Notes under the pieces: generated by a model | Database searches by the model: none | What the model was told of the DNA's origin: nothing | Seen by the model: only the letters and a program-made list of their open reading frames with translations | DNA from: Phytophthora sp. 'mugwort' | Lineage: Eukaryota > Oomycota > Peronosporomycetes > Peronosporales > Peronosporaceae | Direction of reading: 5' to 3' | DNA: 64,000 nt | NCBI GenBank assembly: GCA_033558025.1 | Contig: JAUCEF010000012.1 | Location: 62,001-126,000 of the forward strand | Part shown: positions 1 to 8,196 of the stretch, piece after piece | Layout: each line of letters opens with the position of its first letter | How positions within the stretch are numbered: position 1 is the stretch's first letter | Translations under genes and position numbers: made by a program

Positions 1-1116
1 TTGAGTTTTTGTCGAGGAACACACTTTGGAAGCGTTTGGCAAGAAGGTCTTTAACTACTTGCGATACAGATATCTATGTATGTGCATAGAAGTAGCGACT
101 TACTACAACTGCTTTTCACTTCTACATCTAAGTAGGGTCTTGGCTATGTGCATATCGCCACATATAAACTCATTAGCGTTACTATGGCGCGCGCCGTGCT
201 ACATTCTTCCGTGAACACATAATAGTAGCGATCATTTGCACTGAGAGCACTCTTCCGCATTCAGCACTTGCGGAAACATCGCAGAGTCCTCGACGATCGA
301 CGACGAGAACGTTCCCACAACGCTCTCTCGTCGTCCTCTCGAGAACTAACGGCAGCAGGCTGTGTACGTGTATATTTGTATACGGCTGGCTGTACTGTCT
401 TCATCGTTGGACGGGCACTAGAGGGGCGCAAATGAGTGCAATAGTCTCGTCACATTCGAAGTAGACGTGTGCAGCAACAAGTGCCTATACGAAAAGCACA
501 CCAAATGAACGCTGTTTCTCCAGCGCAGCCAAACGTTTGTTTCTGAGCCAATCATAGTAAGCGTAAAGAAGATAATAATGTTTGGCGTCAATTGTTTTTT
601 AAGCATGTGTTTTTTGTAATATTCCTCACTTATTTAGAGATTAATCAGGATAGCTAAATAAACTGGGGGTTTCAGGATAGCTAAATTTAGCTATCATGAA
701 ATCCCAGTTTTATCAAGATTTTGCGTACATATTATAAATATAAATATAATACGTCCGCAAAATCTTGACGTCACTATACAGTTAAAACAAGTCGCAATTA
801 TCTGCTCTATATAACTCCATTTATCATCATTTATATAATGATAAATTGCGGTTATTTAGAGTAGCGCATTCTGATTGGTTAAAACTACTATGCTGTCCAC
901 TCAAAACCTCAACGATCATACTTACGTGAACCACAGGAGTACTACGTAGTACATATGAAACTAAGTTAGTATAAATTAAAAAAAACTCATATCGAGCGCA
1001 TAGACAATGACTGAGAGATTGTATTAGGGTTACTCGCTCAATCAATCGGTTCTGGCAAATAAAGGCATGAAGCACACAATACATCATGTACTACTATCGT
1101 AAGGACGTAAGCGCGT
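1..1116. other. intergenic, no supported gene
   Basis: No open frame here has a recognisable family or convincing composition; the frames are short and low in information. The stretch from about 640 to 870 is AT-rich and rich in inverted repeats (listed separately). The rest is unremarkable spacer downstream of the minus-strand phosphoglycerate mutase gene. Confidence 0.6.
646..870. repeat. cluster of three adjacent inverted repeats
   Basis: Three hairpin-forming units follow each other. Positions 661-709 form an imperfect palindrome centred on CTAAATTTAG, with arms of about 24 bases. Positions 713-736 and 745-768 are 24-base arms with two mismatches around an 8-base AT loop; the outer 13 bases (TCAAGATTTTGCG) match exactly. 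Positions 819-827 and 838-846 are perfect 9-base arms inside a longer imperfect repeat of about 800-870. CAGGATAGCTAAAT also occurs twice as a direct repeat at 646 and 673. This could be a decayed nested MITE; no target duplication was found. Confidence 0.55.
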
Positions 1117-1899
1117 TTACTTGGCCTTGGTCTGGTTGGCAACACCGGCAATGCGCGCCTTGATCTCCGCCTGGTTGCCGACGTAGTAGCCCGACAGGGG
1201 GGCGATGGCGTCCTTGTGAGGCACCGGCTTGAAGTTCTCGTCCAAGTCGTAGACAAGAGGCACGCCCGTGGGGATGTTGAGGCCCGTAATCGTGTCTTCC
1301 GGGATGTTATCCAGGTGCTTGACCAGAGCGCGGAGCGAGTTGCCGTGTGCTGCGATAACGATCTTCTTGCCCTCCTTGATAGACGGGATGATGGTCTGCT
1401 CCCAGTAGGGCAACACGCGCTCGCCCGTTGTGGCCAGCGACTCAGCGAAAGGCAGGAGCTCCTTGGGCACATCGGCATACTTGGGGTCGTTGCCCGGGTA
1501 GTACTCGCTGTCGGCTTCCAGCGACGGGGGCGGGGTGGCGTAGCTGCGGCGCCAGATCATGACCTTCTCAATGCCGTGCTTGTCCACCGTCTCCTGCTTG
1601 TTAAGGCCCGTGAGGGCGCCGTAGTGGCGCTCGTTGAGGCGCCACGAGCGGATCACGGGGATCCACATAAGGTCTGTCTCCTCGAGGATATTCCACAGCG
1701 TCTTAATGGCACGCTTAAGCACCGACGTGTAGGCCAGGTCAAACTTGAAGCCAGCCTCCTTAAGCACCTTGCCAGCGTCGTGCGACTCCTCCTCGCCCTT
1801 GGCGGACAACTGCACATCGTGCCAGCCCGTGAACTTGTTGTCCACGTTCCACTGGCTCTCGCCGTGACGGATCAACACGATCTGGTACTTAGCGACCAT
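1117..1899 (-). CDS. 2,3-bisphosphoglycerate-dependent phosphoglycerate mutase
   Basis: A 260-residue cytosolic glycolytic enzyme that interconverts 3- and 2-phosphoglycerate through a phosphohistidine intermediate. Seen: the N-terminal RHGES motif at residues 11-15 (His12 is the phosphorylated residue), Arg63 in the LKRAIKT segment, NERHYG at 89-94 (Glu90 is the expected general acid/base), and AHGNSLR at 184-190 holding the second catalytic His185. Length and motif spacing match the dPGM family of bacteria and animals, so the gene appears intact and intron-free. The start codon was chosen because family homology begins at its second residue. A good oomycete-type initiator lies about 50 bases upstream. 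A long antisense frame over the gene is a codon-bias shadow. A cytosolic glycolytic role is inference from the family. Confidence 0.95.
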   Translation of the reverse strand: MVAKYQIVLIRHGESQWNVDNKFTGWHDVQLSAKGEEESHDAGKVLKEAGFKFDLAYTSVLKRAIKTLWNILEETDLMWIPVIRSWRLNERHYGALTGLNKQETVDKHGIEKVMIWRRSYATPPPSLEADSEYYPGNDPKYADVPKELLPFAESLATTGERVLPYWEQTIIPSIKEGKKIVIAAHGNSLRALVKHLDNIPEDTITGLNIPTGVPLVYDLDENFKPVPHKDAIAPLSGYYVGNQAEIKARIAGVANQTKAK

Positions 1900-1946
1900 C
1901 TTTGGCAGCAGCTGAGGTTCTGTTGAGGACTTGGGGGGAAGCTGGT

Positions 1947-1960
1947 AAATTGCGAACTGA
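1947..1960 (-). promoter_or_regulatory. candidate oomycete initiator plus flanking promoter element (phosphoglycerate mutase)
   Basis: Read on the minus strand, this is TCAGTTCGCAATTT, which fits the oomycete consensus TCAYTYYNCAWTTT at 13 of 14 positions. It sits 48 bases before the start codon, the usual distance for Phytophthora genes. Assignment rests on motif and position only. Confidence 0.55.
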
Positions 1961-3287
1961 GACGATCTTGCCGTCGCCGGGGAGGTGAAAAGATCGCGCT
2001 TTTGTTTGACGGCTCAGAAACGCGGCACGCGCGTGTTTTTACCATTTTTTAGTATTTTGTGACCCAATCATTTCGCGATAGTTATCGGATGTCGCGGCTA
2101 TTTCCGATTGTTTTTTTGCTTGCTCAGATTTGGCATAGTGAAAGCAAGAGCTTGCCCGCCGTGTCGCAGCGAGCAATCCAAGCACCATATTTTAGTAAAA
2201 CCTGCTCTGATTGGCCACTGCTGGCGAATCAACGGAGCCCTCTGACGTAGCTGGGTCGGCAAGTGGCTATGGCGCTTGCTTGCAGAAATCGGTTGGCCGA
2301 AAAACACGCAGCCTTCAGACCTGACAGACAAAAAGACTTTGCGCCTTCATGAATGAACACTTTGCCGCGCATGGTGCATACAGTGGCAAGATGGTATAGA
2401 TAGATACTCGAGTGGTAAAACCATCCTGGTGTGGGTCAATCTGGTGCACTGCACGTCAAAGCCTTGCCGCGATGCTGCGCTGCATTTTGGTGGCCCAGGG
2501 GTTTCCTTTACGAAATGTCCAGGCAACAAGCTAGACGAACGTCCGAGATCATGTGCGATGGCTACACGAACAGTTGAGAACTCCACCGTCATTGTGAATA
2601 CTCTGTCGCTGTAGCGCCCGTAACACTTGACATTCTTCTGGGCACAATTGTCAAGAATCGTTGTGGTGGCGTGGGACAAAGTCTGCCTCCTCATGTTGTG
2701 ATGACACGAATGGTCGCCGAAAAGAAAGGGTCATCGACTGTGGTAGCGGTTGCACAAAACGAGAGAAATCGGACTCATCACCGTTAAGCGTTTAAGCATA
2801 TTTTAAAGACAAGTAACGCAACGGTGGTATGTAGTCGGCGCAATGCGAGCATGTTTGAAACAGAACAGGTTTATACCATGGACTGACGCAAAGCATCATT
2901 GCCAAGAGCAGCATTGGGTACCAGTATTCGCATCGAGGTCGAGGTATTAATTTACTCCGAAACACAATGATAATTGCTCACAACCGAAATAGATGGAAAT
3001 CATGCGTAACAGTGCTGGTGGTCAAGATTTGCTCAAATCTGAGGCTTTGCAGGGGCTTCCTCAAAGCGCATCGGGCATCCATACAACATTTTCCATTGAG
3101 TCAGGCGACGATCAGGCCAACTTGTTTGGGGTTTTCGGTTGATACAGATAACTATAGATAAATACCCAACGCACGACTTGCACAGGTCGCTGCATTATTT
3201 CAGTCTCCCACCACTTGTGTCCTCAAAGCAAGATTTATTTGTGACAGTCAGCGGCTTTGGCTAGTCGACCAGAGCACAGACAGACTA
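1961..3287. other. intergenic, no supported gene
   Basis: Spacer between the divergent 5' end of phosphoglycerate mutase and the 3' end of START-FYVE gene 1. Only short frames of unrecognised composition occur on both strands. I see no repeat, RNA gene or transposon signature. Confidence 0.55.
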
Positions 3288-4481
3288 CTAAGATTGGTCA
3301 GCGCTCACCACGGTGCTGCTCCCGCTGCCTGAGGATAACGCATCAATGCTTGAATTGAGATCCCGGTGACGCTTTCTGGTCGTCAATTGGGCTCGTGCCA
3401 CTTCAACGGCGCTTGTACATGTCACATCGCTGATACATGCCGAGCAAAAGGTCACCTTTCGCCGCGATAGTAACATATCTGGGTCCACAAAGCTCAATTT
3501 GTGGATGATGCTACACGCGTGGCATACAAACCCAAAGCACAACTTACACGTGCTGTCGCTCTTGCGGAGATCTCCGTATCGCCGGTCAGTGAGAGGCGAC
3601 GAACAGGTGACACAAATGTTTTTCCTGTTGGGAGTGCCATGGGTCTTCGACTCCTCATAGCGTCGTTCGAGCGTGAATGACAACTTACGCATTTGTCCGC
3701 AGTACGCATACCTGCGACTCGATAGAAACATGGTCGCCATGCTCGGCACGACCAGTTTGCGCACCAAACCTGCATCGACCGGATCCATGACACCCGTCGC
3801 GTACATTTCCATCGTGTTGGTGTCAATTTGCCGCCAGAACCCCATGATCGAGATGCTGCCTCGCACACGATGCGGGAGACTGTGCGTTTGAGGGAAATTC
3901 ACTGAATGCAGTAAATGGTACGCGAGACGCTCCCCGGCCGAGTTCGTCACGTAGCCCGTTCCCTCGAGGTAGACGTAGTCGCGGTTCTTCACGAGACTGG
4001 TCGAGCGTAGAGGAATGTCAAGCTCCATCCACTTGATCACCAAGGACTGGAACGGATCTTCAAGCGACGGCAGCACAATGGAGTCCAGCACAGCAGCTCC
4101 GCTGAAGTCATCAACATACGAAGCTTTCACTCGCATCGTCTCTAGATCTTCGCTGATAACACCAAACATGAGGTCGTCTAGCTTGCCTTCCATGGTTCCC
4201 ACGCAAAGTATCATCGGCAGACCTGAACCGGTCGGCTCGTCTCCCGCAGCTACCGCAGCAGCTACACTTTTGGGTCGCTCCGAGTACACCTTGAGCTTTT
4301 CTTTCTCCTTGAGCGGCTTCCAGTGATCTGGGTCTACCTTGCACTTGGCGTTGGACATATATTTCATGCATAACTCGAGGTTGGTCATGATGCGTTGATT
4401 TGCGAGTTCTTTGAGGCTCGTGCGGTCGGCTGAAGTCATGCTGAGCTCTTCGAACGGGTTGACGATGAATCGGCTCTTCAT
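3288..4481 (-). CDS. START-like domain / FYVE-related zinc finger protein 1
   Basis: A 397-residue member of the family repeated through this window. Residues about 15-280 form a START-like lipid-binding region, with conserved blocks such as VKWMELDIPLRS, NRDYVYLEGTG, YHLLHSVNFPQTH and MYATGVMDP. The C-terminal finger has four CxxC pairs (CVTC, CKLC, CHAC, CSAC). The canonical FYVE basic motif R(R/K)HHCR is absent. Binding of a lipid or membrane is inference. The start was set at MKSRFIVNPFEEL because all paralogs begin this way (M-x-K-x-R-F-x-x-N-P-F); an in-frame extension of 53 residues upstream is low-complexity leader. An initiator-like sequence lies about 80 bases upstream. This copy is the most divergent of the intact genes and is alone on the minus strand. 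A relic at 29.9 kb resembles it most. Confidence 0.88.
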   Translation of the reverse strand: MKSRFIVNPFEELSMTSADRTSLKELANQRIMTNLELCMKYMSNAKCKVDPDHWKPLKEKEKLKVYSERPKSVAAAVAAGDEPTGSGLPMILCVGTMEGKLDDLMFGVISEDLETMRVKASYVDDFSGAAVLDSIVLPSLEDPFQSLVIKWMELDIPLRSTSLVKNRDYVYLEGTGYVTNSAGERLAYHLLHSVNFPQTHSLPHRVRGSISIMGFWRQIDTNTMEMYATGVMDPVDAGLVRKLVVPSMATMFLSSRRYAYCGQMRKLSFTLERRYEESKTHGTPNRKNICVTCSSPLTDRRYGDLRKSDSTCKLCFGFVCHACSIIHKLSFVDPDMLLSRRKVTFCSACISDVTCTSAVEVARAQLTTRKRHRDLNSSIDALSSGSGSSTVVSADQS

Positions 4482-4558
4482 GGTGCTATCGATATCGAAC
4501 GATGCGTTGCTGCTTGTCGGTGTGTGTATGTGTGTATGTTGGTGGTGGGGCAATTGCA

Positions 4559-4572
4559 CAATACAAAAGTGA
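4559..4572 (-). promoter_or_regulatory. candidate oomycete initiator (START-FYVE gene 1)
   Basis: On the minus strand the sequence is TCACTTTTGTATTG. The initiator half TCAYTYY is matched exactly and the flanking half partly. It lies 77 bases before the chosen start codon, and inside the upstream in-frame extension, which argues that the extension is untranslated. Confidence 0.4.
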
Positions 4573-4955
4573 GGACTGAAGGGGGTATGCCGTTGTGCCA
4601 AGACCAACCAGTTGTTGCGCGCACAGCTATGAGCCCGCACACAGAAACATTCCCGTAGGAGTTGAGATCAAGTTCACTTGACCAGCCATAAGTTTTCTTT
4701 TAGTGACTCCGACTTGAACGTGCCATAGTTGCCCACACTGTCTGGTCTTCACACTGAATGATCCTCCTATGCCCGAATCAAATTGACGCAACCGCATAAA
4801 TTTTCCATACTGAACTTGAGGTGGTCTTCTATGTCCGGTTCGTGCTCCGTATATGTACATACTTACGTTCGGAAGGGTCGAGTCAACGTGACGACCAATT
4901 ACACATTCCTCAAATTGTGGCAGACAGGACAGTACTGTACACGTCTCGGAGAAAC

Positions 4956-5220
4956 ACTTTTGCTTGGCGTGCTTGGTTCAGCTCTAAGAAGTTGTTGGAT
5001 GCACAAGGTGCTTGATTCAGCTCTAAGAAGTTATTGGATGCTACCAGGGTGATTCGGTACGTAGAGGATCGAGAATGCTCTATCGAGAATTGTTTTTTCG
5101 AGAATTCTTGATCCAAAATGGGATTTACTCAGTCATATCGTGCGTTGGTGCGTCTTCTGTAAAAAAAATTTTTGGTGGAAATCCAGTGTTGGTCGAAATC
5201 TGAGACAAAGGTCTAATACA
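4956..5220 (+). repeat. left copy of ~265-bp direct repeat flanking the Harbinger element
   Basis: This segment recurs at 7323-7585 in the same orientation with few differences, mainly small substitutions and an indel in an A/T run. Each copy contains an internal near-duplicate of about 30 bases built on CAGCTCTAAGAAGTTATTGG. The left copy ends about 9 bases before the left terminal inverted repeat of the transposon. The ends do not show TG...CA, so it does not look like an LTR. Confidence 0.85.
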
Positions 5221-5563
5221 TAAGATACAGAGAGGTTTCGCAGGATGCACTTGTGGGAATTAGAGACGAGCGATGTGGGGCGGGTGCAGAGAGGGTTCAT
5301 TGAACTGTTCGATCAAGTCTTAGAAACAGGTTTCGCATCTGCAACTTGTGGGTCTACACCACTTTTCATAATGAGCAAGACTATCCTAAACTTACTCCTC
5401 GTCCTCGGTGTGCTCTCTCAACAAGAGGAAGAGCTTCTACTCTCTACTCAAGATTCAACCACTGCTGAGGTTCCCCGTAGCATTACTATCTGCAGCCGCT
5501 TCAACGCGCTAAATGACTATGACACGCGCTAAATGACTATGACACGCGCTTCAACTTTCGCTT

Positions 5564-6290
5564 TTGGAAGAGGGACTTATATCGCCTTCACAGCGCGCTT
5601 CGGTTGGAAGACCGCTACAAGGTTCCCAACCGCGCTGGATTTTCAGGCTTCGAGGGACTTTGCGTTGTACTACGCTGAATGGCGTATCCAGGCCGCTATG
5701 GAGACCTTGCCCCGTTCTTTGGTCGGGCTGGGCCGATCCTTTGCATGATTTTCAACTTCATGCTGCGTTCGGTTACAACAAATGCAATAGTCTCCTTTCG
5801 ATTGAGTGTGGGATACTTACTGCGATGCGGAGACGAGCTTACGCTGCTGCTACTGCTGAGAAGGGCGCCCCAGAGTCGAACTGTGTGGGTTTCATCGATG
5901 GCACTGTTCGAGCAATTTCTCGGCCCTCACGCTACCAACGCCAGGTCTATAATGGCCACAAACGGAAGCACGCCCTCAAGTACCAGGGTGTGATGGCTCC
6001 CGATGGTTTGTTCATCGACTTCTATGGGCCAATTGTCGGGCGCCGTCACGATTCCTACCTGCCCAAGAAAAGTGATCTGCGAGACAAGCTACCTCGGGTT
6101 TTGAACGATAACAACCGAGCTCCTTACTGCTCTACGGCGACCCTGCTTATCCACTCAAGTCAAAATTGCACGTCGGTTACAAGGGATCGAAGTTGACAGC
6201 AGATCAAGCATCATTCAATGCAGCAATGAGCAAGGTGCGCGTCGCTGTAGAGAGAGAGAGAGGGATTCGGTGGTGTGTTTTTTTTTACGG
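5564..6290 (+). pseudogene. HARBI1-like DDE transposase, frameshifted
   Basis: The reading frame holds the DDE_4 core: FIDGTVRAISRPSRYQ (first Asp), the NGHKRKHALKYQGV segment, then PDGLFIDFYGPIVGRRHDSYL. Near 6115-6130 the frame shifts: the block expected to carry YGDPAYPL, and the following FNAAMSKVRVAVE, are readable only in another frame. A GA-rich microsatellite follows at about 6250. The N-terminal part before 5750 is also split between frames. Endonuclease function for excision and integration is family knowledge; this copy looks inactive. Confidence 0.8.
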
Positions 6291-6464
6291 CTCTGGCAGT
6301 TTCTGGATGCAAGACTAAGCCAAAAGCTTTATCTGTCTCCAGTTGGTGTGCACTACAAAATTGGTGCTCTCCTAACTAACTTTCGCAACTGCTCGAATCC
6401 GAATTAAATCAGTAGATCTTTGCTATTAGCCCTCCAAGCTTAGAAGACTACCTCCAGCTAGCTA

Positions 6465-7145
6465 CTACTGACTAACTTTTGCTACCATCAGTTTAAGAGC
6501 ATCAACAAAAGCAAGTCGTTCGCTTCGCTCAAGTTCTGTTCGCATCTCTTGCAGTTCAAGACGACACTCTTCCAAAGCAAGTCTCTTCTCCTCGTTCGCC
6601 ATCTTGCGTTTCTCGATCTCGTGCTCCTGGGCATCTCGCCGCTCCAGGTAAGCGAGTATTTGCTGCTGCTGTGATCCGCCGTTCGACCCGCCACGTTTCA
6701 TCCAGCTCATTGCTGCATCTCGCATGGTAGCGGCTTGCTCTTCGTCCTGCTGTCGGTCGTTTTTTTGCTGCTTTCTGTCGCTCCTCATCAACGCCTCCAC
6801 CTCGCGCATCACCAACAGCTCTGCCAACAATTGGTCCTTCATCGTATACTCCTCGCTTGGCCCGCTCCTCCTCTGGCTGGCCTTTTCTTTCGCTTCGTAG
6901 ACGCCTAGTAGCTGGCCACACCGCTCTCGGCATCTACGGCTGTCAACATCCGCCGACATTGCTACAGCAACATCAGACCATGCTTGAATCTTCTTGCCGT
7001 ATTCCTCGCCGAACGGGTTTCGGGCTAGTGCTTCCTGGTTGAGCTCGAGGTCGAGGTCATCTGTAAAGCGTACCATGGTTTGGTGACGCTTGCTCTGCGG
7101 GGTCTCCTGGTGCAGTTCCTCGCCTTGGTCAGCTTCTGATGCCAT
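6465..7145 (-). CDS. Myb/SANT-like accessory protein of the Harbinger element
   Basis: A 226-residue open frame starting at MASEADQGEELHQ; the 14 codons upstream would need a TTG start. A Myb/SANT-like trihelix stretch lies at roughly residues 40-85 (W-S-D-V-A-V-A-M ... RRCRERCGQLL). It is followed by a glutamine-rich linker and a long charged region, rich in Glu, Lys and Arg, likely to be coiled coil (about residues 150-215). In PIF/Harbinger elements a Myb-like protein recruits the transposase to the ends and to the nucleus; that role is inferred from family and position. The frame is intact although the neighbouring transposase is broken. A domesticated function cannot be excluded. Confidence 0.7.
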   Translation of the reverse strand: MASEADQGEELHQETPQSKRHQTMVRFTDDLDLELNQEALARNPFGEEYGKKIQAWSDVAVAMSADVDSRRCRERCGQLLGVYEAKEKASQRRSGPSEEYTMKDQLLAELLVMREVEALMRSDRKQQKNDRQQDEEQAATMRDAAMSWMKRGGSNGGSQQQQILAYLERRDAQEHEIEKRKMANEEKRLALEECRLELQEMRTELERSERLAFVDALKLMVAKVSQ

Positions 7146-7322
7146 ATTGCAGCTTCGAATTAAATGTAAAAGTGAGAGCTCACTCAACCCAAAGTACCAA
7201 CGTTTAAGAAACCTTCTAAAAGTTCTAGACGATTTAAAAGCAACGTCGGCATGCCTGGTTTATGGATGAGGGTTATGGCTGCCAGTCAATAACACCCACA
7301 AGTAGCTTTGCGAAACCTATCT

Positions 7323-7585
7323 ACTTTTGCTTGGCGTGCTTGGTTCAACTCTAAGAAGTTATTGGATGCACAAGGTGCTTGATTCAGCTCTAAGAAGTTA
7401 TTGGATGCTACCAGGGTGATTCGGTACGTAGCGGATCGAGAATGCTCTATCGAGAATCGTTTTTGTTTTCAGAATTCTTGATCCAAAATGGGATTTACTC
7501 AGTCATATCGTGCGTTGGTGCGTCTTCCTGTAATATGGTGGAAATCCAGAGTGTTGGTCGAAATCTGAGACAAACGTCTAATACA
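7323..7585 (+). repeat. right copy of ~265-bp direct repeat flanking the Harbinger element
   Basis: Same-orientation partner of 4956-5220. It begins directly at the last base of the right terminal inverted repeat. It ends GTCTAATACA like the left copy, after which the two flanks differ. Confidence 0.85.
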
Positions 7586-8196
7586 CACGCTCAGGATCCG
7601 AGAATCGTTTGGCGCACTGATGTGGCGGTTGCTGTCGTTGCGTTTCTTAAAGTAAATATAGGGATAGCCCTAGTGATTACTACCAAACCAATCCATATTA
7701 ACTTGTAAATGCATGTATCGTAGACGAGCATGAACCTCACCAATCGTGATGTGTATCACATTCGTTTCCCTACGTGTACTCCGTTGTTTGCTTGAGCTGC
7801 TGAATGCAACTCAGAATCGAAGCACACGAAGGTTGCACTCTCGTCAGGATCCCTCTACTAGATGCTATATGTAGTAAACTCAGTTCACATTGATGTGGGT
7901 GATCCTCCTTACCACCCTCATTGTGCGAGAGGGCTGCTAAGAAACACAGCGCAACTTCACTGATAGTCTATCAGACACGTCGGTCCGCAAAAGTGCTTCA
8001 TTGTGCAGATGGAAGATCGCCAAATGGCCGGACTCGCACATGGCCATTTGATTGGCTCGCCGCACTTCAACTGGCATAACTTCTCATTAAGTACGTCACA
8101 CAATTACGACCATCCTGATTGTGTAAATCTTATGTACATGTACTTCCGTTCCCGCGCTTTTTTCGACCCGCTACTTCACAGCCTCGCGCAGCAGCA
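7586..8196. other. upstream region of MCM5
   Basis: No coding signal was recognised. The last few hundred bases must hold the MCM5 promoter. No convincing initiator match was found, so none is called. Confidence 0.45.

Larger units (their letters stand above)
5229..7322. mobile_element. PIF/Harbinger-type DNA transposon
   Basis: Terminal inverted repeats of about 28 bases are visible: 5229-5257 (core AGGTTTCGCA ... CTTGTGGG) and the inverse at 7295-7322, with a few mismatches and a one-base indel. Between them lie a decayed HARBI1-like DDE transposase on the plus strand and a Myb/SANT-like coiled-coil protein on the minus strand, the two-gene layout typical of PIF/Harbinger elements. A ~265-bp direct repeat stands immediately outside each end. 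The transposase is frameshifted, so the element is probably not autonomous. Confidence 0.8.

Noticed and set aside
1216..1926. 236-codon open frame on the plus strand
   Set aside because: Antisense shadow of the phosphoglycerate mutase gene produced by its GC-rich third positions.
4482..4640. 53-residue extension of START-FYVE gene 1 from an earlier start
   Set aside because: Low-complexity His/Thr text, absent from paralogs, and an initiator-like site lies inside it.
4956..7585. The 265-bp direct repeats as LTRs of a retroelement
   Set aside because: No TG...CA ends, no primer-binding site, and the interior is a Harbinger element with its own inverted repeats.
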